A DNA stretch of 64,000 bases. Origin: Holothuria scabra (taxonomy: Eukaryota > Echinodermata > Holothuroidea > Aspidochirotida > Holothuriidae). Of this stretch, positions 24,758 through 36,437 are shown one piece after another (the first letter of the stretch is position 1; each line of letters begins with the position of its first letter). Both the position numbers and the translations under genes were made by a program. The stretch spans positions 36,606,846 to 36,670,845 of the forward strand of contig CM074193.1 of NCBI GenBank assembly GCA_037179385.1, read 5' to 3'. A model generated the notes under the pieces. That model did no database searches. It saw only the letters and a program-made list of their open reading frames with translations, and was not told where the DNA came from.

Positions 24758-25298
24758 CTTATAGCGTGTTCGATTACTCGCCCGAGTTAACTCGTGTCTG
24801 GCACGACTACGTTCGATTAGCTAATGACGTCAGTGTTCGCGCTTACTCGCGCCAGGCCCAAGTGAGCGACCCTTCGAGTCGGTTACTTAGGTAAATATCC
24901 CATCGTGCTTTGGGAAAACATGGCAGCTAAACGAACAACATGCATTCGTGAACAATTTCTGAGCATGTAAATACAGTGGGGTAAACATGAAACTTCTGAC
25001 TTGTGAAAAGTGGTTGATGTCGGAATTAGTGAAGTCACTGAAGTGTTATTTCTCGAGAATTTTCTAAATGAGCATTGTTTCGAGTCTACGTTCATCGTAC
25101 AAGCGAACCGCATGTAATACGTACGTACCAGAGTTCGCTCTGCCATCCAGCTACGGGCTCTGTCATTGGCTATTGTGAACCAACTTCTCCAATAATTACC
25201 GTAAAACGTTCGTTTATTTCATCCAACTGCGCATGACCATCGTAGCCCTAGCTAGAGGCTCGAGTAAGTCAAGGGAAGCAAATCGAACACGCTATAAG
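24758..25298. mobile_element. 541-bp MITE, CTTATAGCGTGTTCGATT termini
   Basis: Perfect 18-bp terminal inverted repeat (24758-24775 and 25281-25298). The interior has ACTCG/CGAGT words and no credible gene. A short open frame 24883-25146 is unsupported. Confidence 0.75.
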
Positions 25299-25302
25299 CC
25301 AC

Positions 25303-26510
25303 AGACCAATGATATTATAAACGTAGATACCAAACTCGTACCCCTACACTGTTAGACGCGCTGACTCCTAACGGAGGCTCGATCGGAGGGGCGGAAGTGT
25401 TGATTAGACATGCGCACAGTTCTGTTCGGTGATCTGTGTGCATAACTATGGATACATGACAGAAAATTCCATTGTGACGAGATGTCAGCATGCGTGCATT
25501 TTCAAAACGAGTTATATACGCGCAAAATACTTTTCTCTGTGTATCAAGTCCGGAGTAAAAGAGACGCGCACTTCTGCAGGATGGGAAAATGAACGCAGTG
25601 ATTGGTTTTTCGTTGTAAGCGCGTAAGAATGGAAACGCGTGTATAGATGTGCGCTTGTAAAGGTACCATAGAAACTGACCAATCAGAAAGCCAATGAACT
25701 TCAAACCAGTCGTTGTGCGTTAATGTTCAAATGTTCTTAGGTAGAAAGCCAACGAAGAAGCCTAAAACTTTTTCATGTAAATGTACTTTATTGAAGAACG
25801 GTGCTTGTAAGAATTGCCATGGACCAAAGATATTATAAACATAGATACCAAACTTAAAATGGCGCGGTGACTCCTCACGGTACGGAGGCCGAATCGGAGG
25901 GGCGGAAGTGCTGATCACTGATCAGTCGTTTTGAAAGCTAACAGTTCATTGATATCTTCCGGTAGAATAAATACGTATGGTTTAAAAATATAGCACTTCT
26001 TGCAAACACAGTTCAAATTTCACTTACATGAAACAGTTTAAGGCTTCTTCGAGGCTTTTAACTTAAGAAGAACATTTGAACATTAATGCACAACGCCTGG
26101 TTTGAAGTTCATTAGCTTATTGATTGTTCAGTTTCTATGGTATCTTCACAAGCGCACATCTATGCGCGCGTTTACAATTCTTACGCGCTTACAACACAAA
26201 ATTAATTACTGCGTTCTTCTCCCAAGCACGCGGAAGTACGCGTCAATTATTTCGGACTTCACACCGAGAAATGCTTTGTGCACGTACAGAACTCTCTTTG
26301 AAAATGCACGCACGCTGACATCTCGTCACAATGGAATTTTCTGTTACCCATGCATAGATGTGCGCGCAGATCACCGAATAGAACTGTGCGCATGTCCAAT
26401 CAATACTTCCGCCCCTCCGATCCAGCCTCCATGAGGAGTCAGCGCGTCTTACAGTGTAGGGATAGGAGTTTGGTATCTACGTTTATAACATCTTTGCCAT
26501 GGACCAGAAA
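25303..26510. mobile_element. Composite inverted-arm element E2
   Basis: Type A arms of about 430 bp face each other (25303-25740 and 26080-26510), so the whole can fold back. A type B end (25817-25945) lies between them. Arms share the GATATTATAAAC, GGAGGGGCGGAAGTG and TTGTGCGTTAATGTTC blocks. The frames in the arms mirror each other and are not genes. Confidence 0.7.
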
Positions 26511-26539
26511 GTACGCCCTCCATTGGGGGCAAACAAACC

Positions 26540-27440
26540 AGCACGAACAAATATAACTTGTGCATTGACGACATACTGACCCCATCCTTTGAGCAGAACA
26601 ATGGAACACGTAGCCACACGCATAAGAAATTGCCCTGCACCTGTAGCATACTATGCGCGCATTCGACTGATTGACAAATCAGCTCTCAGCATTTGTCGGC
26701 GTTGGTTTGATTTGTCCCAAAAGGACTAGCGTACTATCCTCTTTGTGACATCATATGCACAAGATCTATAGACGAATCCGGACAGCAAGTGATGGTCTGA
26801 TTTTAGTCGGCCATAGCTGGGGTCCATCACCTCTTAAACTGTCAATTTCCTTGCTAACCTGTATCATGAATGGTTTTACACTAAATTGTATCTTGATTCC
26901 CTCAATTTCACTGAATATAAGGGTTTGAAATTCATGTAGTCAGTAAATGAAGACGATTTAAGGCTGATGGACCCCAGTAATGGCTGCCTGCAGTCACTAA
27001 AGTCAAGCGCTAAAATACACGAATCAGGACAGATTGTGATGGGCTGATTTTAGTCGGCCATTACTGGGGTTTATCACCTTGAATCTTTAAATTTCCTTCC
27101 TTACCTGACCCATGGATGGTTGTACACTGAATTGTGTCTTGATTTTCTCAGGTTCGCTGAATATGAGGATTTGAAATTCACGAAGACAATAAATGAAGAC
27201 GATTAAAGGAAGATGGACCCCACTAATAGCTGCGCACAGTCACTAGAAACAAGCGCTAAACGGATTCGTCTATACAGACAGCTGATTATAATGTCAACCA
27301 GTCGAATGCGCGCATACTCTGCTGCACGAATAACTTTATATAGTCTGTCGGGCGAATTCTTATTAGTGGGGCCCCCTGTTCCATTGTTTTGCTCCCAAGG
27401 GTGACGTCAGTGTGTCGTCAATGCATAAGATCTGTATAGT
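26540..27440. mobile_element. Inverted arms around an R-element dimer
   Basis: Left arm 26540-26690 and right arm 27285-27440 are inverted copies (shared words ATTGACGACA, CAATGGAAC, ATGCGCGCATTCGACTG). Between them sits a head-to-tail dimer of the R element. Confidence 0.65.
26764..27283 (+). mobile_element. R element, head-to-tail dimer
   Basis: Outer termini TATAGACGAATCCG / CGGATTCGTCTATA are inverted repeats with TA edges. Two units of about 235 bp each carry GTCGGCCAT(A/T)(G/A)CTGGGGT near the start and GCTGATGGACCCCA near the end. Further copies: 34202-34247 with 37271-37475, and 37968-38222 (minus). Confidence 0.75.
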
Positions 27441-27629
27441 AATAGACAGGTCTGGTCCGGCAGTCCGGGCTCCCTACTGCAAACCTGATTCCCTAACCAC
27501 TTGATCATGCAGTCGGTCTGATAAGATTAGGACTGGATTGTGATGGTATGTGTAAAGCCAATTATGGGTCTGTGTCGAAACAGAGACCTCGGAACATGCA
27601 ACCTAAAGAGGATTATTTGATAATCAGGC

Positions 27630-27962
27630 CTTGAATAATAATAATAATCAGGCTTTGAAGGGCAGTTGTTTAACGACGATGAGCGATCACGAATGTGGGA
27701 GAAGCCTCAGGCTAATGAATTACAACTTCACGTCGGGTGGCTACCAACTCAACAATTTGGATCAAATTTGTTATTTTTTGAAAGACCATTTCAGATGGGA
27801 AAACCGTAGGTTGCTCTTGGATGAAAAACCCACCTTATACTTTGACCCGGCCAGGAATCGAACTCCAGACCTCCCGGTTGCCAAGCGTCATCGCTTCAAA
27901 TGCCACCGCCTTTACCCACTCGACAACAGGTTTGTCGAGTGTCGATTTAACGTGAAACATGT
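27630..27962 (-). mobile_element. tRNA(Ser/Leu)-like SINE (SINE-A), copy 1
   Basis: On the minus strand the head reads like a tRNA with long variable arm: A-box-like GTCGAGTGGGTAAAGGCGG, then B-box GAGTTCGATTCC (27854-27866). The body includes GTGGGTTTTTCATCCAAGAG and the tail ends in (ATT)n at 27638. It is homologous to 32812-33085. The plus-strand open frame here is antisense to the SINE and not a gene. Confidence 0.85.
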
Positions 27963-28544
27963 CTGAGCGGGACTGTAGTCTACAGAAAGGAGTTCTTTTG
28001 AAGGTCTGAAGAATAACCCCACCACCATGTTCGTAGCCACTAGCCAAAGGAGTTAAGGAAAGGGCCAACCATTTCTTTTGGGGGACGATTTTTTCGGTCT
28101 AGACCAAATGTGTGAAAATGTTTTACGTCAATTGCAATATTCAAACTCTCTAGGGCGAGGATATGAAACTACCTTGCTTATAATTATTAAAGTTTTACAT
28201 AGCTTTCTGTTCATGTGATGAAAACCTGTTGTTCATTATAAACCTTTATCCATTTCATATTTCGTTCGCTGTGTTGTTAGAAACAACAGGAATTGATTAT
28301 TCTTTCATAATTTCATGATTGCGTTTTGTTTTCGAGTTCTTTTTGTAAATTGACAAGGTTAATCACTATGCAAGCTCATCTGTGCTAATTAATTAAAAAA
28401 AATCGACAGTAAGATGGATTGAACGACTAGAAAATAGACTCGTTAGCCTTGAGATACTCGCACGAAAACCAAACCAGGAAATCTCATATCAAAGCTGAAA
28501 ATGTTAACCAAGTCATTCAAGTCAGTTAGTAATCAAGTAAACCT
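27963..28544. other. No recognisable feature
   Basis: A+T-rich; only chance frames. Confidence 0.5.
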
Positions 28545-28745
28545 ACTGTCCCTGTGGGTCGGGGTAGTAGAATATGCCCACGGTATTTCCCGCCTGTCGA
28601 AAGAGGCGATTAAAGAAAATCAAAAGTTAACTTTAACAGCACTGGAGCATAAATTGGAACTTCAAACTTTTTATGGAGTTGACTGACACTATATAAAACG
28701 TTCGTGCTGGTGTGTCGTTAAATCTAATCTTATGTCTAACTAACT
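28545..28745 (+). mobile_element. SINE-C copy 2
   Basis: The best preserved head of this family: GTGGGTCGGGGTAGTAG, ATATGCCCACGGTATT, CGCCTGTCGAAAGAGGCG; 3' block GGTGTGTCGTTAAATCTAAT. The tail is a short TAACTAACT rather than TGAC units. Confidence 0.75.
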
Positions 28746-30178
28746 CCACGTACGGCAGATTTTATTTTTATTTGTACACCCTTCCAGTATTTTTTTTTTT
28801 TTTTTTTATAAAATGTCATCTGCAAAGCCGACTGTCATTAAAAATAAAGAAATATTTAGTTTGATATGTATAGAAGGGTTTTCACACTAACGCATTGCTT
28901 GTACAAGAAATGACAACTGTTAGTCGTTTGGACGAATTGAAACAATTGACGTTTATAAAGTTTACTACGACATAAGCCTCTTCAGTAGTGAAAGTGAGGA
29001 CGACCGACTTAGAGTGGGGAGGAAACCACGGCGATCGGTCGGGGCATAAGCCCCTGTGGAAAAATTGTTACATGGATGATGTGTGAGGTTATAGATTCAA
29101 ACCAAATGGTTTATTTCGGGTCGGCCACTGCCGTATTCCAGATGTGGCTCATTTGTTTTTTTTTTTTAACCTTTTCAATGCCTATGCCGACCAGGAGTCT
29201 GGCCGAGCAGGAGTCTAACTAGAGACTTCTCATATATAGGAGAGTCCAAGCCCCACCCCCATATTTGCCATGTACTCCACAATAGTGAGGCCGCGGGGAG
29301 AATTTCGAAGTGGGTAAACATCATATTCTTGATCGTTTCAATGCATGCTGTTACGGCTTGGTCGCAATTCAAACCAATAACAGCGAAAGACCACAGAAGA
29401 GCGAGATTAAAATCAATAACTTAATTATTATTCACCTTAAATCTACTTACAATCTTTTACAGCTTAAGGTATCACTCTTTGTCCAAGGGGTAGTGTTGTT
29501 ATCGTCGATTGTACAGCAACACAGCGTAGGACTCGGTTCCGCGAAGGCAGGATGAAGACTATAGTGATCGGTAAATGGCGACACAATTACAACGTTAAGC
29601 GGCAAGGCAGGCGTCTGGTCTCTGTATTATCTGTGTATCTTCTGTTCTCTTCTCTCCCTGTCACAGTTCTTGCATGACCTTTCATATGCCTGGTAGTTCT
29701 TCCAGAAAAGTCTGGAACTTACTCTTATGGAAACGTCTCGTTTGATCTCGTACAAAACAAACAGCGAATGTTCTGGGCTCAGTAACCCATAATCACAAGT
29801 TGGCTATTATTAGGCCATTACATCATACAGTAGTTTCCAGTAACTGTGCGAATGTTCTCTGGGGTTACCCGTTGAATATGCTCGAGAGACAACACCGATG
29901 CTAGCACTTTCTAGAACTTTCCACTTGCTCGTCCGTGGATTCAATCTGGTTGATGTCGTCTCGTAACAATGCGCAGATTAGAACACTCGAGAAGTGTCGT
30001 TTCCGGCCAAAAGCCAAGAAGGCAAAATTTTTTGCACGCACTGCGCCAAATGGTTGTAGCGCTCCGTTTGGATATAGTTTTGCTGGAACTCGCCCACCCT
30101 GTCCACTGTGACTGGTAGTAATAAGTTATACGTGTTGCAAAATGGGGAGTCCGGCATTACCATAGCCAGTCTGACTCT
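28746..30178. other. No confident feature; possible LTR-like segment
   Basis: A TGTTACGGCTTGG word at 29349 and CTAGAACTTTCCA-type words near 29911 resemble LTR ends, but no paired LTR, primer-binding site or gag/pol frame is present. Poly-T at 28791 and 29157. Confidence 0.25.
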
Positions 30179-30664
30179 CTATTTGAAGATCACATCAAAC
30201 CCGAAATCTGCTACGTGTTGCGTGCGGGACACCACCTTTTTTATCTGACCACAGAAACGGACTACATTAAGGGTTTCTTGGAAAAATAGAATTTCCCTCA
30301 TGTATTCTAAGGAAAAAAATCTAGTCCCGCCCGTAAATCGCAGATTTATGAACGCACCTTCATGAAAAGCATGGATGATAGTCTGAAAATGAGGTAATTT
30401 TTCTGGCGTTGTTTCAAAGTGATTTACACCGTGCATATGTTTAACATTTCCATCGTGGAATAATGCCCGGTATACCTTGATACTCACGGTTAAAAACGTG
30501 AGAGCAATTGGCAAGTTTGAATCGGAATAAAAGGAGTTCGGTAATTCGTTTTGGTGGCTTTGCACATGCGCACATCCTCCAAATTGTCGGGATAAACAAA
30601 CCAATCCCGCATTAACAACACGTGCTCCAAAATTAGAGTTCACATGAAAATTTGGTGACGTCAC
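30179..30664 (-). CDS. Unsupported hypothetical open frame, 161 codons
   Basis: Among the longest non-repeat open frames in the window. It opens directly after a TGA with a GTG, so no ATG lies near its start; the first internal Met is far downstream. I recognise no domain. The sequence just upstream of its start has TGACGTCA (minus, near 30661) and an inverted CCAAT box, which look promoter-like. It could be an exon, a decayed transposon frame or chance. Confidence 0.2.
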   Translation of the reverse strand: MTSPNFHVNSNFGARVVNAGLVCLSRQFGGCAHVQSHQNELPNSFYSDSNLPIALTFLTVSIKVYRALFHDGNVKHMHGVNHFETTPEKLPHFQTIIHAFHEGAFINLRFTGGTRFFSLEYMREILFFQETLNVVRFCGQIKKVVSRTQHVADFGFDVIFK

Positions 30665-30907
30665 TCATTCCTTCTTGATCCAATCATAACATAAGGAGGA
30701 ATCCGAAGTGCGGTTCTGTGCAGAGGACTTTGTCTGAATTTTCTGTTGGTGTGAAAATACGCATTTTAATCAGTTGTAAATTAGGGCTGAGTCACTATTT
30801 GCGTTTGGGTTGGCTATTCAGCTTTATACTTACTGTACGTGTTGTATGCACGTACTGCACGAAAATAAGGGAACGCCGTATACACCATGAACCGAGCTCG
30901 GTTTAAT

Positions 30908-30997
30908 GAGGGAGTTGCAACAGATGGAGTTCTGACTTTCAATTCTTGCTTGAATCCAACTAGTTAGATTGACGGTAAACTTCTGTTGCAACTCCCT
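30908..30997. mobile_element. 90-bp hAT-type MITE
   Basis: Inverted termini AGGGAGTTGCAACAGA / TCTGTTGCAACTCCCT; perfect 8-bp direct repeat GGTTTAAT at 30900-30907 and 30998-31005. Near the minimal size for a transposable unit. Confidence 0.85.
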
Positions 30998-31005
30998 GGT
31001 TTAAT

Positions 31006-31740
31006 TGTGTATCCGACTCTGCGTCCCACAATTCGATGCGCCAATGAATTACCGAACTAGCTTTTTGTATTGACAATTGAGTAGGAAAACACTTTGTTAT
31101 CTGCAAGCGAGGTGAAAATGAATAACACTGAAATAATCGTTGAATAACGTGGAAATGGAGTCACCGCAACTTGAAGTAAAGTATAGTAGACTGTCTTAAT
31201 TTATGGCTGGTCCTTGAGATTCATGTGACAACATATCCTCTTCTCAAATCTGATATTAACTAAAAATAACTGCTTGGCTTTCTCTGATGGAAAAACTGAA
31301 GTCTTAAACTATTATGAAAGTTATTTTGAAGAGAAACAGAAGAAAACTTTTAAGATTTCGCTGTAACTTCGAAACAAGTTTGGGCGACTGCTCTTGCCCT
31401 TCAAAGAGTCGTCAGTGAATCATTCAACAAACACAAAAGTGTAAACACATATCATTGTAGTAATTACACATTTTAATTCATTGTGCATTAACAATAACAG
31501 TGTACAACAAAATAAACTATGAATATAACATTCAGAACAGTTTGTGTTATTAAGCAAGTCTGCCTTTTGAAAATATACAACTGTAGTTGACATTAAACTT
31601 ACGAAGTCATGGAGATATTATCTCATGAATGACGTATGCACGACAAAACTGCAAAATGGGACCTTTTGCTTAACCAAATAAAATATAATTAACATAAACA
31701 GCATTTGTGCCCTTATACGTAAATACTTAGACTGTGTAAC
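31006..31740. other. No recognisable feature
   Basis: A+T-rich, no credible frame or repeat. Confidence 0.5.
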
Positions 31741-32480
31741 GTGCCCTTTTTATTCCTTGCCGAATTCAGGCAAAAGAATCTATGCGATGGTGATGTCGTG
31801 TGTGTGTGTGCGTGTGTGGAAATATGGGTGTGTGTGTTTTGTTACACTCCTTGTGAATACAAATATCTCAAGATAGGAATGACGTATATTTTCCATATTT
31901 GGTATATAGATTTATCGTGTTCAGAGAAGGAACCTTGTGGGTTTGGTAGAGGTCAAATTTTATTTGAAGTCACCAGAGATAAAAACTTGAAAACCTTGTA
32001 AACGGGATAGATTTGAAGTTAAGAATGACCCACACTTTCCATAGGTGGTTTACAGATTTGTCATGTTGAGAAGAAAACCTGTATTGTTTTGGTGGAGGTC
32101 AGAGGTCATTTGAGGTCAGCAACTGTAAAAATGCAAAAATCTTGAAAATGGCTTGTAAACACGGTACCCCAAGATACCGGAAGAGATGACCAACGCTTTT
32201 CATTTATAGTATATATATTTTTCATGCTGAGCTAGGGACACTTTTCATGTTTGGTGTGTATATTGCAATATTGAGAGGACTAACTGTATTGTTTGTGTTG
32301 GAGGTCAAAGGTCATGTGAGGTAACCAGAAGTAGAACTGCAAAAATTTCTTAAATTGCTTGTTAGTACTGGCCATAAGAAGAATACACGTGATTGTTTTG
32401 GTAGAGATAAGAGGTTATGTCAGCTCACCAGAGGTAAAAAATCTTCCTGGGGTCATTATAGGTCAAAAAGTAGACTTGGC
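31741..32480 (+). repeat. Diverged AGGTCA-type array
   Basis: Starts with ATTCCTTGCC...GGCAAAAGAAT, a GT-rich stretch (31796-31842) and AATATCTCAAGATAGG, then four to five diverged units. One intact AGGTCAAAGGTCA at 32302-32314 and one-mismatch relatives at 32096. Confidence 0.75.
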
Positions 32481-32593
32481 CAAGTCTCTCGTGAGTGTTC
32501 CCCAGGGAACCGTCAACTAGCACCTCTACAAAACCCAGTACTTCAGGGCAGTACAGCATACCGTATTTGCCTTTTTGTAATACGCCCTGGACT

Positions 32594-32639
32594 GGTCTAT
32601 TAATTGTATCGATTCTCAACGAGATACAATTAATCGACC
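32594..32639. other. 17-bp-arm hairpin
   Basis: GGTCTATTAATTGTATC and GATACAATTAATCGACC pair with one mismatch around a 12-base loop. May be a minimal remnant of a TIR element. Confidence 0.7.
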
Positions 32640-32811
32640 TATGGATAACTTTTATAAAGGAAGTCTCGATTAATGCATTATGCCAAAAAGAGCATAAGAC
32701 CACAAACTGTAAGAATTTGAAAAAAAAAATCAAGTAGTTATGAATTATGCGCACGTGTTGCACGTTAAAAATAAAGCGTTCCGACCAAAAAGGAAATTAT
32801 GAAAATTGAGC

Positions 32812-33085
32812 CACTGTACTGTGACCGAGAAAATAAAGGCGGTAGCATTTCAAGCGATGAAGCTTAGCAACCTGGAGGTCTGGAAGTTCGATTCCATCGC
32901 CGGGTAAGAGAAAGGTGGATTTTTCATTCAAGAGCAATCTACGGTTTTCCATCTCAACTGATATTTCAGAAAATACCTTATTTGATCCCGATGTGAAGTT
33001 GTGATTAATAAGACAATGGCTTCTCACATATTCATGGTCGCAGCGTAGCGTGATAAAAACAACTGTCCTTAAATCCCTGATTATA
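32812..33085 (+). mobile_element. tRNA(Ser/Leu)-like SINE (SINE-A), copy 2
   Basis: Plus-strand copy with GACCGAGAAAATAAAGGCGG, B-box AAGTTCGATTCC (32884-32895) and the body block GGTGGATTTTTCATTCAAGA. The tail is degraded and no clear target duplication is visible. Confidence 0.85.
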
Positions 33086-33900
33086 ACCGATTTCATAAGT
33101 ATAAAGTCCTCAAATTTTCTTTAATTGGTGCTTTTCGCTCTAAAATCAACAATGGAATAACAGTTGTGATTGAAAATTGGAATTTGACTGCGTCTACAGT
33201 TCTTCTCATATCACTGAAGGTTAATAACGACTCTAAGAACAGCCATCAACGACAGAAGGACAAATGTTGCCTAATAAAGTGACTTGATACAGTCCTTGAA
33301 AAAAAAAAAACACCTAACTTTCCTTCATTAAGAAATTTGTCACGTTTTTCGCCCAAAATATTAATTTAATTTGATTTGAGGCTAACCGCAAATCACGTTC
33401 TAATTATCGTGATTTGTTTACGCCCGACAACTACAACCATAGCTTTATGTCGAATGGCATGAACAGTTTACATTACTGAAGGTTTTGTATATCAGCTACG
33501 CAGTGCGCATTTTTCTTTTTCAATACACTTTTGGCGTTCTAAAATGAAATTAGGGTGGTGTCGTGACTTTATCTACGTTTTCCTTTGGGTAAGGGACAAA
33601 CCTAAAGGTCGGTGGTCGTCCACCCCCCCCCTAAAAAAAATCATTGTAAATGAAAATCAGCAAACTTTTTCTGCTCGTACTTTTTGCATGACAACTAACT
33701 ATCCCGGACAGTGTTTCTGAACATAGGTACTGCAAAATGACAAAGCAATGAGTATTTTTCCTAACTTACGTCATGTACGTTATCACGTGATTGAAACGAA
33801 CCACTCCTGAATTAGTATGACCGGATACGCCAATTAAATTTTTATTTTTGCCTGTACAAATTTTCTCTCGCGCTTAGCTCCATCCTACCATCGAAACAGA
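33086..33900. other. No gene; E-box at 33783
   Basis: TCACGTGA at 33783-33790 and a C-run at 33623. No credible coding frame. Confidence 0.4.
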
Positions 33901-33950
33901 ATATTTCAAAAAGCGTCAATTCTGAAGCAGGTCATAGACTTAACGCACAT

Positions 33951-33989
33951 GGCGACACAGAACACGGGTAGAGGTAAACCCGTAAAGGT
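33951..33989 (+). CDS. Candidate first coding exon (MATQNTGRGKPVK)
   Basis: An ATG in good context (CACATGGCG) starts 13 codons ending at AAG/GTATGA, a usable donor. The upstream sequence has an E-box (TCACGTGA) within 170 bp and raised CpG. A second donor-like GAAGAG/GTAAGA follows at 34094. No homologous downstream exon is visible in the window, and I do not recognise the peptide. Confidence 0.2.
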
Positions 33990-34135
33990 ATGATAATCAA
34001 AATATGCGAACAAAACTTAATTCTTTCGCTTCCAAAACCGCCATTCTGAACAAGGGATATACAGGACAGCCTGCTAAGCAGGCAGCCGAAGAGGTAAGAT
34101 GCATCGTTAAACGGGCCAACCAGGGACACGACACA

Positions 34136-34169
34136 AGGATACCTCGCAGATACTCCTGCGAGGTATCCT
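34136..34169. other. Perfect 14-bp hairpin (AGGATACCTCGCAG)
   Basis: Arms 34136-34149 and 34156-34169 are exact reverse complements around a 6-base loop. Could be a tiny MITE remnant or a structured RNA element. Confidence 0.85.
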
Positions 34170-34201
34170 CTGTGGTAAACGAGTATCTCCTTTTAGAAGA
34201 C

Positions 34202-34247
34202 TCCTGATAGCAAATGGTGGTTTTATTTCAATCGGCCAAAACTGGGG
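34202..34247 (+). mobile_element. R element copy, left piece
   Basis: AGCAAATGGTGG and ATCGGCCAAAACTGGGG match the start of the R unit at 26785-26820. The rest resumes at 37276 after two nested insertions. Confidence 0.75.
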
Positions 34248-36432
34248 AAGGGGTGCGACAGGGGACAGGGAATTTCCCCTCCGTCGGCGGTTCGGGGAGA
34301 ACATCCAATTTGTCGGGGAGCCTCCATCCATACGTTAAACAAATGTAAGTCCGGTTAAATTTCAATCTCCACCCAGTCGATCTTCTTTATTTTGCTTTCT
34401 AGAAAACCATGTTCTTCAGTTCCCAATTTTCCTTACAAATATCCATTTGTTTTTCAATTTAGGCTCAGGATTTGCAAACTTTCTGAAAGAAATTCAACAA
34501 ATTTTCCATTTCACAGTACGACATAACGTGATACCTCAACCACCTTACGTAATGATTTTGTGCAGATTGATTGTCAGTGCTAAAGACTCTAATTTTTCAA
34601 TTCTCGTCCGCAAATAAAATCATTTTGTCCCAAGTTGTCTACCATAAAATTCCTTCAGTATACCTAGGTGCACACAAATTGATACAGATAGCCCATTTTA
34701 AAGATGTGGGACACATTCGGACGGTTAAGACACCTACTGAAATAATTTTTCTCAGTCCCACTTTAAACTGTAAACAATTTCAAAACTTTTTCCCGAAATG
34801 GTAAAATATTCGGGCGAAGGTTGAAAAAAGGTTCTGGAATTTCACCGACGACAAGAAGGCTGCTCAGGTACATCTGGCTTGCCTCGAGATGCAGCCGAAT
34901 TCAAGCAGCGGCAAAGAAAATCGGCCAGGCTGTCTTCACCATACACATAATGATGAACATTGTGTGAGAATATTCCCCGTAAGTCTGTCTGAAAATTCAT
35001 TTGAACCCACCTTGTAACGTAACACAAGTTTTAAAGACGTTGGGAGTAAATCATTAAGTCTTCGGTAGTTCGGGCAGTGACGTAGAAGTCCACTGAACTT
35101 CATCGGTTCAGTGGACTTCGCAATTGAATACAACGAAGATCAGAATTAAAAACATTGGCATGGTGTCGATTCCGTTGCATAGTTTTCCACCGAAAATTGA
35201 GACAATACCGTTTCGTCATGGCAGTGTGGTACCTTTTACCTACTAATTTTCTGATCACTTAGCAAGATGTTTTATTTTTCTATTCAAGTGAAAATTTTAT
35301 TGCAAAGGAAAGCTTAAAATAAGACTGCTTCAAATCCAGTTTCTCGTCTGGGAAATGCCATTTCGGGATGTTTGAGAGGTCCGACTATTGAAACTTTTCT
35401 GTACGCTCCGCGCCAGCTTAGTGTTTTGTTCGAACAAATTAGTTATCACAAGATGCATGCATACAAATCATTCTTCGTTTGGGGGCAATAAAAGGTATCA
35501 ATTTTCTGTTGAAGTGAAAATTTTATTGCAAACGAAAGCCCAAAATAACGAATGTTTTTTGTAATAATAACGAGCATATAGGAAATGTCATTTCCGGATG
35601 TCTAGGGTTCTAAAATCTTCTATTTCTTTTCTGTACGCTCCATGCCAACTGATGATAGCACTCCTCTTAGATATCTTTTGGGGAGAATTTCATTTTCGGG
35701 CAACGAATCTTCTTATTTTTCTGCCTCCGCAAAACTGATACGCATCCGTACGTAGACCCTGTTAATTGAAATAGCAACCTTCTGATCAATATCAGACTTC
35801 TAGTACATGTTAAGAAGCACCGTAGACAAACTTTTTCTAGGTGTTTTCCAATATCGTCCGAGGGCCTTAATCTGCATGATGGCATTCAGTAACCCCAAGA
35901 AACTACAAGTCGCCCATGCAGACACTTACTTGATTTTTCACATGAAAAGTTCAGATTCTTCAATAACAGACCAAAGCTCTGTCATAAAAGTACAATTTTC
36001 ACTCCAATGTAACCTTGAGATTTTCAGATATTTGTTAAAAATGACAGAAGAAGTTGGCGAAAATTTTTCCAATTTCGATGGATACCTCGTCAGCTGGTAA
36101 AATAAAAAACCCGAGCCAACTTCTCTCAACCCCGACATTCTTCTTAAGTTTACTCTTGAAAGACAGATCACTTATTAAATCCAGTTTTCTGATATCACCT
36201 TAGCCCCCCCCCCCTCCAAAAAAACTTTGATCAAAAAGAGGTAATAAGTTTTCGTGATAATTTCTAGTATCGTCTGGGAGCCCTAGTACGTACAATAAAA
36301 TGCGTAAGCCTAAACCGACGAATTCCTGCTGTCTCCCAAATATTTTTTTATTCTGCTTATATGTAGGGTTCTTTAATAGACTCCCCCGTCGGGCTTGGTC
36401 CCCCTGTCGGGCAAATCCTTGCGCCACCCCCG
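34248..36432. mobile_element. hAT-like non-autonomous element, copy 2
   Basis: Termini AAGGGGTGCGACAGG and CTTGCGCCACCCCCG are decayed versions of CAGGGGTGGCGCCAG. The left target duplication is AACTGGGG (34240-34247). The right one is split as AACTG (36433-36437) and GGG (37276-37278) by the foldback element. Interior blocks match the other copies. No transposase frame. Confidence 0.8.
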
Positions 36433-36437
36433 AACTG

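Noticed and set aside
27631..27966. 111-codon plus-strand frame with a homologue at 32797-33096
   Set aside because: Both are antisense to copies of a tRNA-like SINE with clear A/B boxes.
29349..29950. LTR retrotransposon ends
   Set aside because: No paired repeat, primer-binding site or gag/pol frame could be found in the window.
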